The position numbers and the translations under genes are program-made. Shown here one piece after another: positions 17,417 to 26,001 of a stretch of 64,000 nucleotides of DNA. The notes beneath the pieces are model-generated. The model was not told the origin of the DNA, searched no databases, and saw only the letters and a program-made list of their open reading frames with translations. The first letter of the stretch is position 1; every line of letters starts with the position of its first letter. The DNA comes from Rhodothermaceae bacterium (GTDB taxonomy: Bacteria > Bacteroidota > Rhodothermia > Rhodothermales > Bin80), in contig VXLY01000031.1 in the NCBI GenBank assembly GCA_009841335.1, positions 1 through 64,000 on the forward strand, given 5' to 3'.

Positions 17417-18383
17417 ACGACTGAGGCGCCTGCGTACAACTGGCGCTATGCGGCGCATGGTACGGGAGGTGCGGCTTGCACCAGCAGATTTGGTGTATCC
17501 GATCTTTGTGACCCGAGATCAGGCGGGTCCCATTGAAGGAATGCCGGGAGTCTCCCGTCTCACTGTGGAAGGAGCTGTGAAGGCGGCGCACGAGGCGGCA
17601 GCGGCTGGATTAAGTGGTGTTCTTCTTTTTGGCATCCCACAATCCAAAGATGAAACAGGAACGCGAGCCTTGTCCCCTACAGGAATAATCCCAGAGGCGG
17701 TTCGTGCTATCAAACGACGCGCCCTAGACCTGGTGATTATTACTGACGTATGTTTATGCTCCTACACCACACACGGGCACTGCGGACTGATCCGCAATAA
17801 GGTTTTGTCCAACGAGGCAACACTTCCCGTATTAGCACAAATGGCTCGCGTCCATGCCGACAGCGGGGCAGATATTGTCGCTCCCAGTGCTATGATGGAT
17901 CACCAGGTAGGCGCGATCCGCAATGAACTGGATGCCGCCGGACATCAGGAAGTGGGAATTCTTTCGTACAGTGCCAAGTATGCATCGGCATTCTACGGCC
18001 CCTTCCGCAACGCTGCAGGCGGGGCGCCGCAATTCGGTGACCGCAGAATGCACCAGATGGATCCCTGTAATGCACGTGAAGCCCTTCGTGAGATCGAAAT
18101 GGATTTGGAGGAAGGAGCAGATTTGATCATGGTCAAACCCGCGCTCGCCTATCTCGATGTCATTCGGCGAATCCGCGATCAATGGCCGCAGGTGCCCCTG
18201 TTTGCCTACAACGTGAGTGGGGAGTATGCCATGCTCAAGGCAGCCGTCCAGCATGGTTATGCCGAGGAGCGGCCTGCGGTGCTGGAAGTGCTCGGCAGTA
18301 TACGCCGTGCCGGTGCACAAGGTATCATTACGTATCATGCCCTGGATGCAGCACGCTGGCTAAGTACGCAACCCCCTGCATAA
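17394..18383 (+). CDS. hemB: Porphobilinogen synthase (delta-aminolevulinate dehydratase)
   Basis: 329 residues. It condenses two 5-aminolevulinates to porphobilinogen. All three zinc-site cysteines are present in 'DVCLCSYTTHGHCG', and both Schiff-base lysines are visible, in 'YSAKYASAFYGPFR' and 'MVKPALAYLD'. It should therefore be a zinc-type enzyme. The first in-frame start that preserves the conserved 'RLRRLRTTGAMRRMVRE' region is TTG (17394, or a second TTG at 17403); the first ATG lies after conserved residues. The start lies within hemD and the stop TAA overlaps the next ATG (TAATG). Confidence 0.96.
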   Translation: MKNLNKHKRLRRLRTTGAMRRMVREVRLAPADLVYPIFVTRDQAGPIEGMPGVSRLTVEGAVKAAHEAAAAGLSGVLLFGIPQSKDETGTRALSPTGIIPEAVRAIKRRALDLVIITDVCLCSYTTHGHCGLIRNKVLSNEATLPVLAQMARVHADSGADIVAPSAMMDHQVGAIRNELDAAGHQEVGILSYSAKYASAFYGPFRNAAGGAPQFGDRRMHQMDPCNAREALREIEMDLEEGADLIMVKPALAYLDVIRRIRDQWPQVPLFAYNVSGEYAMLKAAVQHGYAEERPAVLEVLGSIRRAGAQGIITYHALDAARWLSTQPPA

Positions 18384-19120
18384 TGGCGATCGATATACAG
18401 GAAAACCGTAACGAAGGCGTTGATCTCCGGGAGCGGGGGCGGGATGCAGACGGACGCACGATTTTTTGTGATGGGCGACTGTTCATGCAACTGTTGGTCT
18501 TCACCGGTTTTGAACAGCACCCCAAGATATTAATAAGGACGCTGAACCGATCAAAGCTTTATGGCGCGTTGTATTCCAGCCTCCATGACCCGAGAGGCGT
18601 GGGACTGCTTACGGTATCCGAGAATCCTGAGTTTTTTGTCACTGAACTTCAGGATTACCTGAGGAGCACCCCGTTTCATGGACTTAAATGTCGTACGGAG
18701 TTGACCTTCATTGGACGTACGTACGCCATCGGATATGAAACCGACCTGAATGAAACTCTATTCGAACGCCCTAAACGCTACGTCTGTAATCCCGAATGGC
18801 CATGGGCCATGTGGTACCCGCTTCGCAGAGCAGGGGCATTTGAGCATCTGAATGCAGAAGAGAGACGGACCATTCTGATGGAGCACGGCGGAATCGGACA
18901 GGCCTACGGGCGCAGCGACCACGCCCATGATATCCGTTTGGCGTGCCATGGTCTGGATCAAAACGACAATGACTTTGTGGTTGGACTGCTCAGCAAGGAT
19001 CTCCATCCGCTTTCTGCTATCGTAGAGCGCATGCGCAAAACCCAGCAGACTTCGCGCTACTTGAGCAGTATCGGGCCATTCTTTGTTGGACACGTGCTCT
19101 GGCAACAATCAGTCTCGTAA
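18383..19120 (+). CDS. hemQ: HemQ-like (chlorite dismutase family) haem protein, probable coproheme decarboxylase
   Basis: 245 residues from the ATG at 18383; the longer frame upstream is the hemB shadow. The C-terminal half follows the HemQ/ChdC pattern: 'WAMWYPLRR' with Tyr145, 'ILMEHGGIGQAYG' with the presumed haem-ligand His168, 'CHGLDQNDNDFVVGLLSKD', and 'MRKTQQTSRYLSSIGPFFVG'. In HemQ the Tyr forms the radical that decarboxylates coproheme III to haem b using peroxide. Unlike the Firmicutes enzyme, Arg149 sits where Lys is expected and the segment between Tyr and His is four residues shorter. The expected distal Gln appears to be replaced, possibly by Asp183 (alignment by eye). Its place between hemB and hemE argues strongly for a role in haem synthesis. 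Confidence 0.8.
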   Translation: MAIDIQENRNEGVDLRERGRDADGRTIFCDGRLFMQLLVFTGFEQHPKILIRTLNRSKLYGALYSSLHDPRGVGLLTVSENPEFFVTELQDYLRSTPFHGLKCRTELTFIGRTYAIGYETDLNETLFERPKRYVCNPEWPWAMWYPLRRAGAFEHLNAEERRTILMEHGGIGQAYGRSDHAHDIRLACHGLDQNDNDFVVGLLSKDLHPLSAIVERMRKTQQTSRYLSSIGPFFVGHVLWQQSVS

Positions 19121-19142
19121 GCAGACTATCCATCCCTCCTCT

Positions 19143-20171
19143 ATGACCGGACGCGAACGCTTTTTATCAGCATGCCAGGGAAAAGCTGTGGACCGTACCC
19201 CGATTTGGATTATGCGACAAGCGGGGCGTTACCTTCCCCAGTACCGCGCGCTACGCAATCAGTATTCCATGGATACTGCCCTGCGCGACCCCGCAATCGC
19301 CGCCGAGATCACACTCCTGCCACTGAAGCATTTTCCCCTGGATGCTGCAATCATATTCTCGGATATTTTGCCGCCACTTACGGCTATGGGGCTTGATCTC
19401 GCCTTTGTCCCAGGCCATGGCCCTCGTATTGGCAACCCCCTTCGAACCCCCAAGGCAGTTGACCTGCTAGGTGTACCCCCGGCCAAAGAGGCGATGGGAC
19501 CAACACTTAAAGCAATAAAGATCGTGCGCCGAGAGCTTGATGCGCGCAATCTAGCCCTCATCGGGTTCGCGGGCGCGCCGTTTACCATGGCCAGTTACGC
19601 GATCGAAGGCGGTGCTACACGCACATTTGAGCACACCAAATCCTTCATGTACAGCGAACCTGCGGCCTGGGATCGTCTTATGGTTAAGCTTTCCGGTATG
19701 GCCATAGATTATCTCAAAGCACAGATTGCCGCCGGTGTGGATTGCGTCCAGCTTTTCGACTCATGGGTCGGAGCACTGAGCCGGTACGACTATGAGCGGT
19801 ACGTGAAGCCCTACAGTCACCGCGTACTTTCGGCCGTGGAGAACTCAACCGTAGTGATCCACTTTAGCACAAACACGGGAACGTACCTGGATGCGGTGGC
19901 GGAAGCTGGAGGGCATGTGATTGGGGTTGATTGGCGGACTCCCATTGACGAAGCATCTGCGCGCGTACAAAAACCCGTGATGGGGAATTTGGACCCCGCT
20001 GCGCTTCTTGCACCCTGGCGCGAATTAATGCCCCACGCGCAGGAAGTAATGCAACGCATGGAAGGGCAGCCCGGGCATGTGTTCAATCTTGGACACGGGA
20101 TTCTGCCGAATACTCCTGTGGAAAACGTACAGAGACTGGTTGATTACGTGCATAACTACAACCATGGCTGA
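19143..20171 (+). CDS. hemE: Uroporphyrinogen decarboxylase
   Basis: 342 residues from the ATG at 19143. It removes four acetate carboxyls from uroporphyrinogen III to give coproporphyrinogen III. The signature 'PIWIMRQAGRYLPQYR' near the N-terminus, 'ILPPLTAMGLDL' with the catalytic Asp region upstream in 'IIFSDILPP', 'GFAGAPFTMASYAIEGG', and 'GVDWRTPIDEA' are all present. It starts 22 bp after the HemQ-like gene and overlaps hemH by 8 bp. This product is the branch point between the coproporphyrin- and protoporphyrin-dependent routes. Confidence 0.96.
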   Translation: MTGRERFLSACQGKAVDRTPIWIMRQAGRYLPQYRALRNQYSMDTALRDPAIAAEITLLPLKHFPLDAAIIFSDILPPLTAMGLDLAFVPGHGPRIGNPLRTPKAVDLLGVPPAKEAMGPTLKAIKIVRRELDARNLALIGFAGAPFTMASYAIEGGATRTFEHTKSFMYSEPAAWDRLMVKLSGMAIDYLKAQIAAGVDCVQLFDSWVGALSRYDYERYVKPYSHRVLSAVENSTVVIHFSTNTGTYLDAVAEAGGHVIGVDWRTPIDEASARVQKPVMGNLDPAALLAPWRELMPHAQEVMQRMEGQPGHVFNLGHGILPNTPVENVQRLVDYVHNYNHG

Positions 20172-21126
20172 CACCGATACCCCGATTGGGATTCTATTTA
20201 TGGCCTATGGCGGGCCTGACAGTCTCGAAGATATACCGGGCTACCTAGCCGACATCCGCGCAGGCCGAACAACCTCCAAAGCGCTAATAGAGGAAATCAC
20301 ACGTAACTACAGGCTGATTGGAGGATCTTCTCCACTCCTGGGCCTGACCGTCGAGACGACCAACGCCGTCATGGAGCGCTTGAATCCGCCAGAGGAGACC
20401 GCACGCTTCAAGGCGTACCTCGGTATGCGTCACTGGGCCCCTTGGATTGAAGAGACGGTCGGTCAAATGATTGAGGATGGTATCACCCGGTCAGTCAGTC
20501 TGGTGCTTGCTCCGCAGTACAGTGGGATGAGCATTGCTAAGTACCAGAAAAAGATTGATGCCGGTCTGAAGTTCTATCGTGGGCACATTGATTTCTCGCA
20601 CGTTGACAGTTACCATGATGCGCCCGGCCTGATAGAAGCATTTGCTAGGCGCGTACATGCAGGAATAGAGCGGTTCCCTGAAGAAGAACAGTCAAGCGTG
20701 CATGTGATCTTCAGTGCACACAGTCTGCCCACGCGAATTTTAAAGCAGAACGACCCCTACCCCATCCAATGTCGTGAGACCGCGCAATTGGTAGCCGAAG
20801 CAGCCGGACTCAACCCAACTCAATACTCTGGGTGCTTCCAATCTGAAGGACGAAGCCCTGAACCCTGGCTCGGTCCACAGCTGGAAGATTACTTGGTTGA
20901 TCTGGCCAAACAGGGTATCCGGAATGTTGTCAGTATCCCAGTGGGATTTGTGTCCGATCATGTGGAGATACTCTACGATATTGATATTGAAGCGCAGGCC
21001 GTGGCAGACAAGCACAACATGCAACTTGAACGCCCCCCTTCGCTTAACAGCGATCCACTCTTTGTCCAGGCACTCGCGGACCTTGTTCATACACAGGCTT
21101 CAAATGCCGGCTGGCTGACTGTATGA
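20164..21126 (+). CDS. hemH: Ferrochelatase (copro- or protoporphyrin type)
   Basis: 320 residues from the ATG at 20164, overlapping the hemE stop. It inserts Fe2+ into a porphyrin. 'GILFMAYGGPDSLEDIPGYL' opens the protein. The catalytic His is in 'HVIFSAHSLPTRIL', and the metal-site Glu is in 'PVGFVSDHVEILYDID'. 'GCFQSEGRSPEPWLGP' is the porphyrin-contacting loop. The 'DSLEDIPGYLADIRAGR' beginning resembles Gram-positive CpfC enzymes, which metallate coproporphyrin III, but substrate cannot be decided from these motifs. It shares ATGA with the next gene. Confidence 0.93.
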   Translation: MADTDTPIGILFMAYGGPDSLEDIPGYLADIRAGRTTSKALIEEITRNYRLIGGSSPLLGLTVETTNAVMERLNPPEETARFKAYLGMRHWAPWIEETVGQMIEDGITRSVSLVLAPQYSGMSIAKYQKKIDAGLKFYRGHIDFSHVDSYHDAPGLIEAFARRVHAGIERFPEEEQSSVHVIFSAHSLPTRILKQNDPYPIQCRETAQLVAEAAGLNPTQYSGCFQSEGRSPEPWLGPQLEDYLVDLAKQGIRNVVSIPVGFVSDHVEILYDIDIEAQAVADKHNMQLERPPSLNSDPLFVQALADLVHTQASNAGWLTV

Positions 21127-22493
21127 GACGTGTGGTTATCGTTGGGGGCGGCATTACGGGGCTTGCTGCCGCCTGGGCACTACGTCAAACATCCGCTCCG
21201 CCAGATATCGTGCTTCTGGAAAAAAATAACCGTCTGGGAGGATGCATCCACACCGAACATTGTGACGGTTTTCTGATGGAGCACGGACCGGATGTGTTCC
21301 TGACCCGCAAGCCGGAGGCAAACCTACTTTGCAAGGAACTGAGGCTTCCTCTCCAAAAAACTAACCAGGATCGGCGTGGTGTCTATCTGCGGCATGGAAA
21401 AGAGCTGTACCGCGCACCGGAAGGGATGAGTGGACTTGTACCGGGAAAAATCTGGCCACTTATCAGTTCCCCGCTACTGAGCCTCCGAGGCAAATTACGC
21501 GTACTCGCCGAACTCCTGCTACCTCCAAGCGCAGATGACACCGACGAGTCTGTAGAGCATTTTTTCTGTAGACGATTTGGCAGAGAAGCTTATTCAACCC
21601 TGATTGAGCCACTTCTTGGTGGGCTGGCCGGCGGTGATGCCAGCAGGCTTAGCATAAAAGCTCTCATGCCGCATGTTCTAAGTCTGGAATCCCGCTACGG
21701 CAGCTTACTCCTTGGAATCAGTCGGGGATCAACTCAAAAGACCCATTCTTCACTCAGAAGTCTTCCGGGTGGACTCTCTTCACTGGTCACAGCGCTTGAA
21801 TCAGTTAACGTAGGGAGTATCCGGCTTGCGCATGAGGTGACCGGGATCAAAAAAACTGCTGAAGGCTGGAAAGTAGGCATTGCTGCACAGGAGTCCCTGC
21901 AAGCCACTGATGTCATTCTTGCTGTACCAGCCTGGAGTGCCGCTAGGATCACCGATCCAGTGAATCCAGAACTGAACAAACTTCTTCAAAGCATTGCGTA
22001 CAGATCAGGTACAATGGTACATTTGGCCTATCACCGAGTGACCCCCTCTCGTGCTCTTGATGCATATGGTCATTTAGTCGCACGCAGCGAGACCTCTTCC
22101 GTTGCGGCGTGCACTTGGAGCTCGGTCAAGTTAAACGGGCGTGCTCCTGTAGGAGACTTGCTGTTTAGAATTTATCTGCGCGGTACTGACCTCAGCGACG
22201 AGGCTGTGCTTTCCCGGGCACGCGCTGAAATGGCCTTGGCACTGGGAATAACAGCTGAACCGTTGTTCACCAGGATTCATCGTTTCCCTGCTGCACTGCC
22301 GCAATATACGCTTGGACATGCCGAGCGGGTAAACGAACTCCGAAACAAGATCAGTTCCTGCGATGGCCTGTTCGTAGCAGGCAATTATCTAGATGGTGTA
22401 GGGATCCCGGATTGCATCCGTAACGGCATGCATGCGGCGCACTGTGTGCTGGATCGACACCAAGACAATTCTTCCGTCGCTCTGGAAGGCTAA
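21123..22493 (+). CDS. hemG: Oxygen-dependent porphyrinogen oxidase (HemY/CgoX type)
   Basis: 456 residues. FAD-dependent oxidase that takes six electrons from proto- or coproporphyrinogen. The dinucleotide-binding motif 'VVIVGGGITGLAAAWAL' is at the N-terminus, followed by 'EKNNRLGGCIHTE' and 'MEHGPDVFLTRKP', and the C-terminal FAD motif 'GLFVAGNYLDGVGIPDCIRNG'. This is the HemY/PPOX (not flavodoxin-like HemG) architecture. With a HemQ-like protein in the same operon, it could act as coproporphyrinogen oxidase (CgoX). It is the last gene of the operon and converges on the epimerase gene with a gap of 125 bp. Confidence 0.93.
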   Translation: MRRVVIVGGGITGLAAAWALRQTSAPPDIVLLEKNNRLGGCIHTEHCDGFLMEHGPDVFLTRKPEANLLCKELRLPLQKTNQDRRGVYLRHGKELYRAPEGMSGLVPGKIWPLISSPLLSLRGKLRVLAELLLPPSADDTDESVEHFFCRRFGREAYSTLIEPLLGGLAGGDASRLSIKALMPHVLSLESRYGSLLLGISRGSTQKTHSSLRSLPGGLSSLVTALESVNVGSIRLAHEVTGIKKTAEGWKVGIAAQESLQATDVILAVPAWSAARITDPVNPELNKLLQSIAYRSGTMVHLAYHRVTPSRALDAYGHLVARSETSSVAACTWSSVKLNGRAPVGDLLFRIYLRGTDLSDEAVLSRARAEMALALGITAEPLFTRIHRFPAALPQYTLGHAERVNELRNKISSCDGLFVAGNYLDGVGIPDCIRNGMHAAHCVLDRHQDNSSVALEG

Positions 22494-22618
22494 CGTCACC
22501 GCGGAAATAGTGGTCGTTTTTCAATCGAACCAGGTGGAGATTAGGACCACCTTCGTCCGCTTTAAATCCCCACAAGCCGCCCGTCTCGCTCTTCATCAAA
22601 CAGCGCAGACGCCCTGGG

Positions 22619-23572
22619 TTAAACCCCTAGGTTACGCAAGTAATTGCGATTTCGTGCTGCGCTTAACCGTGGAGCCCCCATACCGGGCAGCACATCCTGT
22701 TCTACAACGATCCAACCTTCGTAGTCAATCTCACTGAGGCTTGTGAGAATGCCGGAGAAATCCACACATCCCTGCCCCAACTCGCAAAAAAGACCCCTTC
22801 CGACAGCCTCAAAATAGTCCCATCCCAGACGTCGTGCTGCCTCTGCAACGTGAGGATCACAGTCCTTGAAATGCACATACCAGATACGGTCAGCATACTG
22901 GTCGAATAACTCCTTAAAGTTAATACTCCGTCCCCCGGCTCCATACACATAATGTCCCGTATCCAGCACAAGCCCAATTAGTTGCGGGTCTGTTTTCGAA
23001 AGGAGGTAATCAATCTCTTCCGGTGTCTCCACAAAACCTGCGCAGTGATGATGGAACACCGTTTTCAATCCTGTTTCTTCTCTCACCGCTGAAGCCACGA
23101 GATGAGCACCATTTACGAATATTTCCCACTGATTTCGGGTCATCCCCTGCTCGGATGTGATACGGCCGGCATGTTGTACTCGCTCAGGATTCGCAGCATT
23201 CTCATCCGCCAAAACCAGGAAGGGCGGATCGGCTGGATCACCGGCAGCGGCCAACAGTTTGGCCGTGCGTACTGCTTTTCCGACACCGATATCATGTCTA
23301 TCCAAATCCGACAGCGCGACCGGCACAAATGCTCCGCGCAATGACAAATCCCATCGCCCCAACAAACGTTTGAGTGCTGCCGCTTCTACGGGCATATAGC
23401 CCCAATCACCGAGTTCCGTACCTGCGTAGCCCGTCTCTGCAAGCTCTTGAAGCATGACTGCACAGTCCACTTGCGTTCCACCGAGGCCTTTGAATTCAAG
23501 TGTTCCCCACGAGCATGGGGCATTGGCAACTCGAATCGTGCTTGAATCTTCTGGATCACTGGCGCTGATCAT
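22619..23572 (-). CDS. Sugar phosphate isomerase/epimerase, IolE-like TIM barrel
   Basis: 317 residues of the xylose-isomerase-like TIM-barrel superfamily. 'VANAPCSWGTLEF' at the N-terminus resembles inosose dehydratase (IolE). 'GYAGTELGDWGYMP', 'HHHCAGFVETPEEIDYLL', 'LVLDTGHYVYGAGG' and 'WYVHFKDCDP' supply the usual metal-binding Glu/Asp/His residues, and 'WIVVEQDVLPG' the final one. The likely reaction is isomerisation or dehydration of a cyclitol or keto-sugar. No other inositol-catabolism genes are nearby, so the substrate is uncertain. It is transcribed separately from the hem operon. Confidence 0.8.
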   Translation of the reverse strand: MISASDPEDSSTIRVANAPCSWGTLEFKGLGGTQVDCAVMLQELAETGYAGTELGDWGYMPVEAAALKRLLGRWDLSLRGAFVPVALSDLDRHDIGVGKAVRTAKLLAAAGDPADPPFLVLADENAANPERVQHAGRITSEQGMTRNQWEIFVNGAHLVASAVREETGLKTVFHHHCAGFVETPEEIDYLLSKTDPQLIGLVLDTGHYVYGAGGRSINFKELFDQYADRIWYVHFKDCDPHVAEAARRLGWDYFEAVGRGLFCELGQGCVDFSGILTSLSEIDYEGWIVVEQDVLPGMGAPRLSAARNRNYLRNLGV

Positions 23573-23713
23573 TAATACATGAAATATTCAACAGGACTTG
23601 AACGGAATTATGGCCCTCATTGGTGGCTGTCAACATTTATCGGCGGAAATCTGGCACACAACCAAAACACCTGCTCTAATCCACCTCAAACCCGTCATGC
23701 TGCCAGGATTCAA

Positions 23714-24829
23714 CTAGTCTTCTGGCACTACGCCGGTCGGAGGGATGAACCGGTAGCGAATGATGGTTGAATTGCCGAATTCCCCGTCCGGCATGATCAT
23801 ATAATCCCCTACAAAATAGAGATATCCGTGTGCAGCCGCTGAAGGCGTTTTGTGCAGAATCGTACTCACGGGAGGAAACTGATTGCTGTTACTGGCAATG
23901 CTGAGACCCTCCACACGCCGTCCAGTGTCTTCCTCTAAACGGAAAGACTCGTCAATCCAGGAAAACAGCATCATGCGAACATCCTCGTCGAGTGCATACA
24001 GTCCAGTCAAAAGCGGAAAGGCACGCTGTACCTGAAGCCGGGCGTTCAGATCCCGCGTAAACGGGATATCCCTATCCCGCTTGACGAAAAACTCTGGACG
24101 GGCCTGCGTCCGAAGTGCCTGGCCCGATACCGGTTTGGCATCCATGTCCCCTAGATGCTTGTAAAGCACACCACCCTGAAAACAGTCCATATTTCGACCT
24201 CCATAACCTGAAGAGATTGAGTTGAGCCGGGGAAATTCGGGAGGTGCATGCTCAATTGCCCGCTGAAAAACCAAATCCATTGTATAAACCTCAAACATCT
24301 GTTTCTGATTTGAACCGTGGAAGCTCAGTAAAGTGAACAGCGAATCTCCCCAAGTACAGAACGACAGGATTGTTGAGGTCGGATCCGACCGGGCTGTGAC
24401 GCAGTTGCCGGCCCGATCAAACACCACCGTGACACCTTCCCACGTGTTCACCAAAATGGTGCCATTATCGGCAAATCGGGCACCATGCACGGTGTGTCGG
24501 GTGTCATTCGGAAAACACACATTTGTGTTGAAGGTTGATACATGATGGCCTGTAGGCTCGAACAGGTGGACCAACCCGGCGGAATAATCCGTGATAAGCA
24601 AATGCCCCAATGCATCAGCGTCAATAAACCAGATCTGCCCCACCAGGACGGATGGGTCCAGAATCACTGTATCTGGTGGTGCGAATAATTCATCGAATGG
24701 AACAAGATTCGACAGCTCAACGGTTCGCTCAGCTTCGGGGGCTGGATTGGGGCTGTAGCTTGCGAGCATACCAACTACAAGGGCGCATGTAAAACAGTTC
24801 CGCCACAGATTAAGAATGCTAAAACTCAT
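23714..24829 (-). CDS. Secreted 6-bladed beta-propeller protein (second paralogue)
   Basis: 371 residues with an N-terminal hydrophobic segment 'FTCALVVGMLASY' serving as a signal or anchor. Blade-type sequences include 'IWFIDADALGHLLITDYSAG', 'HLFEPTGHHVSTFNTNVCFP' and 'ARFADNGTILVNTWEGV'. Its layout parallels 4262-5284: the early LLITD blade is followed by a Cys-containing strand ('NVCFP') and another Cys ('AGNCVTA') about 60 residues later, suggesting a conserved disulfide. Function unknown; these proteins are abundant in Bacteroidota and are usually predicted to be periplasmic or surface-located. The gene stands alone between two larger blocks. Confidence 0.7.
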   Translation of the reverse strand: MSFSILNLWRNCFTCALVVGMLASYSPNPAPEAERTVELSNLVPFDELFAPPDTVILDPSVLVGQIWFIDADALGHLLITDYSAGLVHLFEPTGHHVSTFNTNVCFPNDTRHTVHGARFADNGTILVNTWEGVTVVFDRAGNCVTARSDPTSTILSFCTWGDSLFTLLSFHGSNQKQMFEVYTMDLVFQRAIEHAPPEFPRLNSISSGYGGRNMDCFQGGVLYKHLGDMDAKPVSGQALRTQARPEFFVKRDRDIPFTRDLNARLQVQRAFPLLTGLYALDEDVRMMLFSWIDESFRLEEDTGRRVEGLSIASNSNQFPPVSTILHKTPSAAAHGYLYFVGDYMIMPDGEFGNSTIIRYRFIPPTGVVPED

Positions 24830-25197
24830 AAAGTACTAGAGGTATTATCCAAAGGTCACTCACTTACACTCGTACATCCAGATAAACAGAGGATAGTCCG
24901 GAGTCTCTCATAAAACCACCTCAGAAGTTGGAGTCAAATAGCCCGGCAGCATGATCTCGGGAAAAGATCTTGGGTTTCTTGGGCCAACGCCCCCAAGGTG
25001 CCGTCTCTCCCTCGAACATACCACAAGGTAAATTTTTAATTATACTTAAGCGTCTTCAATGGTACCGACTGGATACTTTGAAGATCATATACGAGTTGAA
25101 ACTTACGTGAAGCTTCCCGGCAGACGGAAGGGAACCACAAGAAATTTTATACAAATTGATTGCTCTCATTAAAGTAGCGCCAGCCTGCCGATAAACC
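24830..25197. other. Divergent intergenic gap with a possible gene remnant
   Basis: Both flanking genes start here and diverge. A minus-strand frame of 32 codons (24921-25019) reads 'MFEGETAPWGRWPKKPKIFS' and on to a stop. The composition is protein-like, and it could be a tiny gene or the C-terminal tail of a lost gene. The family was not recognised. AT-rich sequence at 25029-25048 may hold the xthA promoter. Confidence 0.3.
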
Positions 25198-26001
25198 ATG
25201 GCTAAACCCATAAAGCTAGTCACCTGGAATGTTAACTCCGTACGTGCCCGGTTGGCTCGAATCCTTTCTTTCGTGGAACGGCATACCCCAGATATCCTCT
25301 GCCTGCAGGAAATCAAAGCCACACAGGGATCCTTTCCTTTTGCCATTCTTGAAGAGGTCGGATACAAATCCTTTATCTGCGGACAACCCTCGTACAACGG
25401 CGTCGCAATCCTGGCCAAAGAGACCGTCGACAACATCCGTATGGGCCTCGACAATGAGGCCCGGGTTATTGCGGGAAGCGTGCACGATTTGCGCGTGATT
25501 AACGTGTACGTGCCAAACGGAAAACAAATAGGTATGCCCAAGCACGCCTACAAGCTTCGCTGGCTTGACGAGTTGAAGATCTTTCTGGAAAGCGAAAGGG
25601 AGAAATATGAGGAGTTCGTTCTGACGGGAGATTTCAACGTTGCTTTTAGCGACCTGGATGTATCCCATCCAGACAACTGGAAAGACTCCGTCCTTTGTGA
25701 TCCCGCCGCACGCAAAAAACTGACCAATCTCATGGAGGAATTCTCCTTGTCAGATATTTTGCGCATGCATGCCCCCGGCCCCGGGGTGTACACGTGGTGG
25801 GATTATCGAACGAGAGGATTCGAGTGGAATGATGGCGTGCGCATAGACCATATCCTTGCTACCCCCCAACTCGCTTCCCTGAGTTCGAATTCGTGGGTGG
25901 ATGTCGCAGAGCGTGATCGCGAACGTCCGTCAGATCACGCCCCGGTCCTGATGCGAATCTTCCAACCGCCTCAGTGCGCCTCCAGCCAGTTAGCGCCATG
26001 A
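25198..26001 (+). CDS. xthA: Exodeoxyribonuclease III / AP endonuclease
   Basis: 267 residues of the exonuclease-endonuclease-phosphatase family. 'KLVTWNVNSVRARL' with the metal-binding Asn, 'PDILCLQEIKATQ' with the Glu ligand, 'VLTGDFNVAF' (Asp/Asn), 'YTWWDYR' and the final 'RIDHILAT' and 'SDHAPVLMRI' catalytic Asp-His are all in place. It cleaves abasic sites and trims 3' ends in base excision repair. Its last 31 bases overlap the end of polA on the opposite strand, so the pair is tail-to-tail. Confidence 0.95.
   Translation: MAKPIKLVTWNVNSVRARLARILSFVERHTPDILCLQEIKATQGSFPFAILEEVGYKSFICGQPSYNGVAILAKETVDNIRMGLDNEARVIAGSVHDLRVINVYVPNGKQIGMPKHAYKLRWLDELKIFLESEREKYEEFVLTGDFNVAFSDLDVSHPDNWKDSVLCDPAARKKLTNLMEEFSLSDILRMHAPGPGVYTWWDYRTRGFEWNDGVRIDHILATPQLASLSSNSWVDVAERDRERPSDHAPVLMRIFQPPQCASSQLAP

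Noticed and set aside
18182-18382. N-terminal extension of the HemQ-like frame
   Set aside because: The extension is Cys/Arg-rich, antisense-quality sequence within hemB; the ATG overlapping the hemB stop (TAATG) is the natural start.
22432-22737. 101-codon plus-strand frame after the oxidase gene
   Set aside because: It starts inside hemG and ends antisense to the epimerase gene, with no motif or conserved composition.
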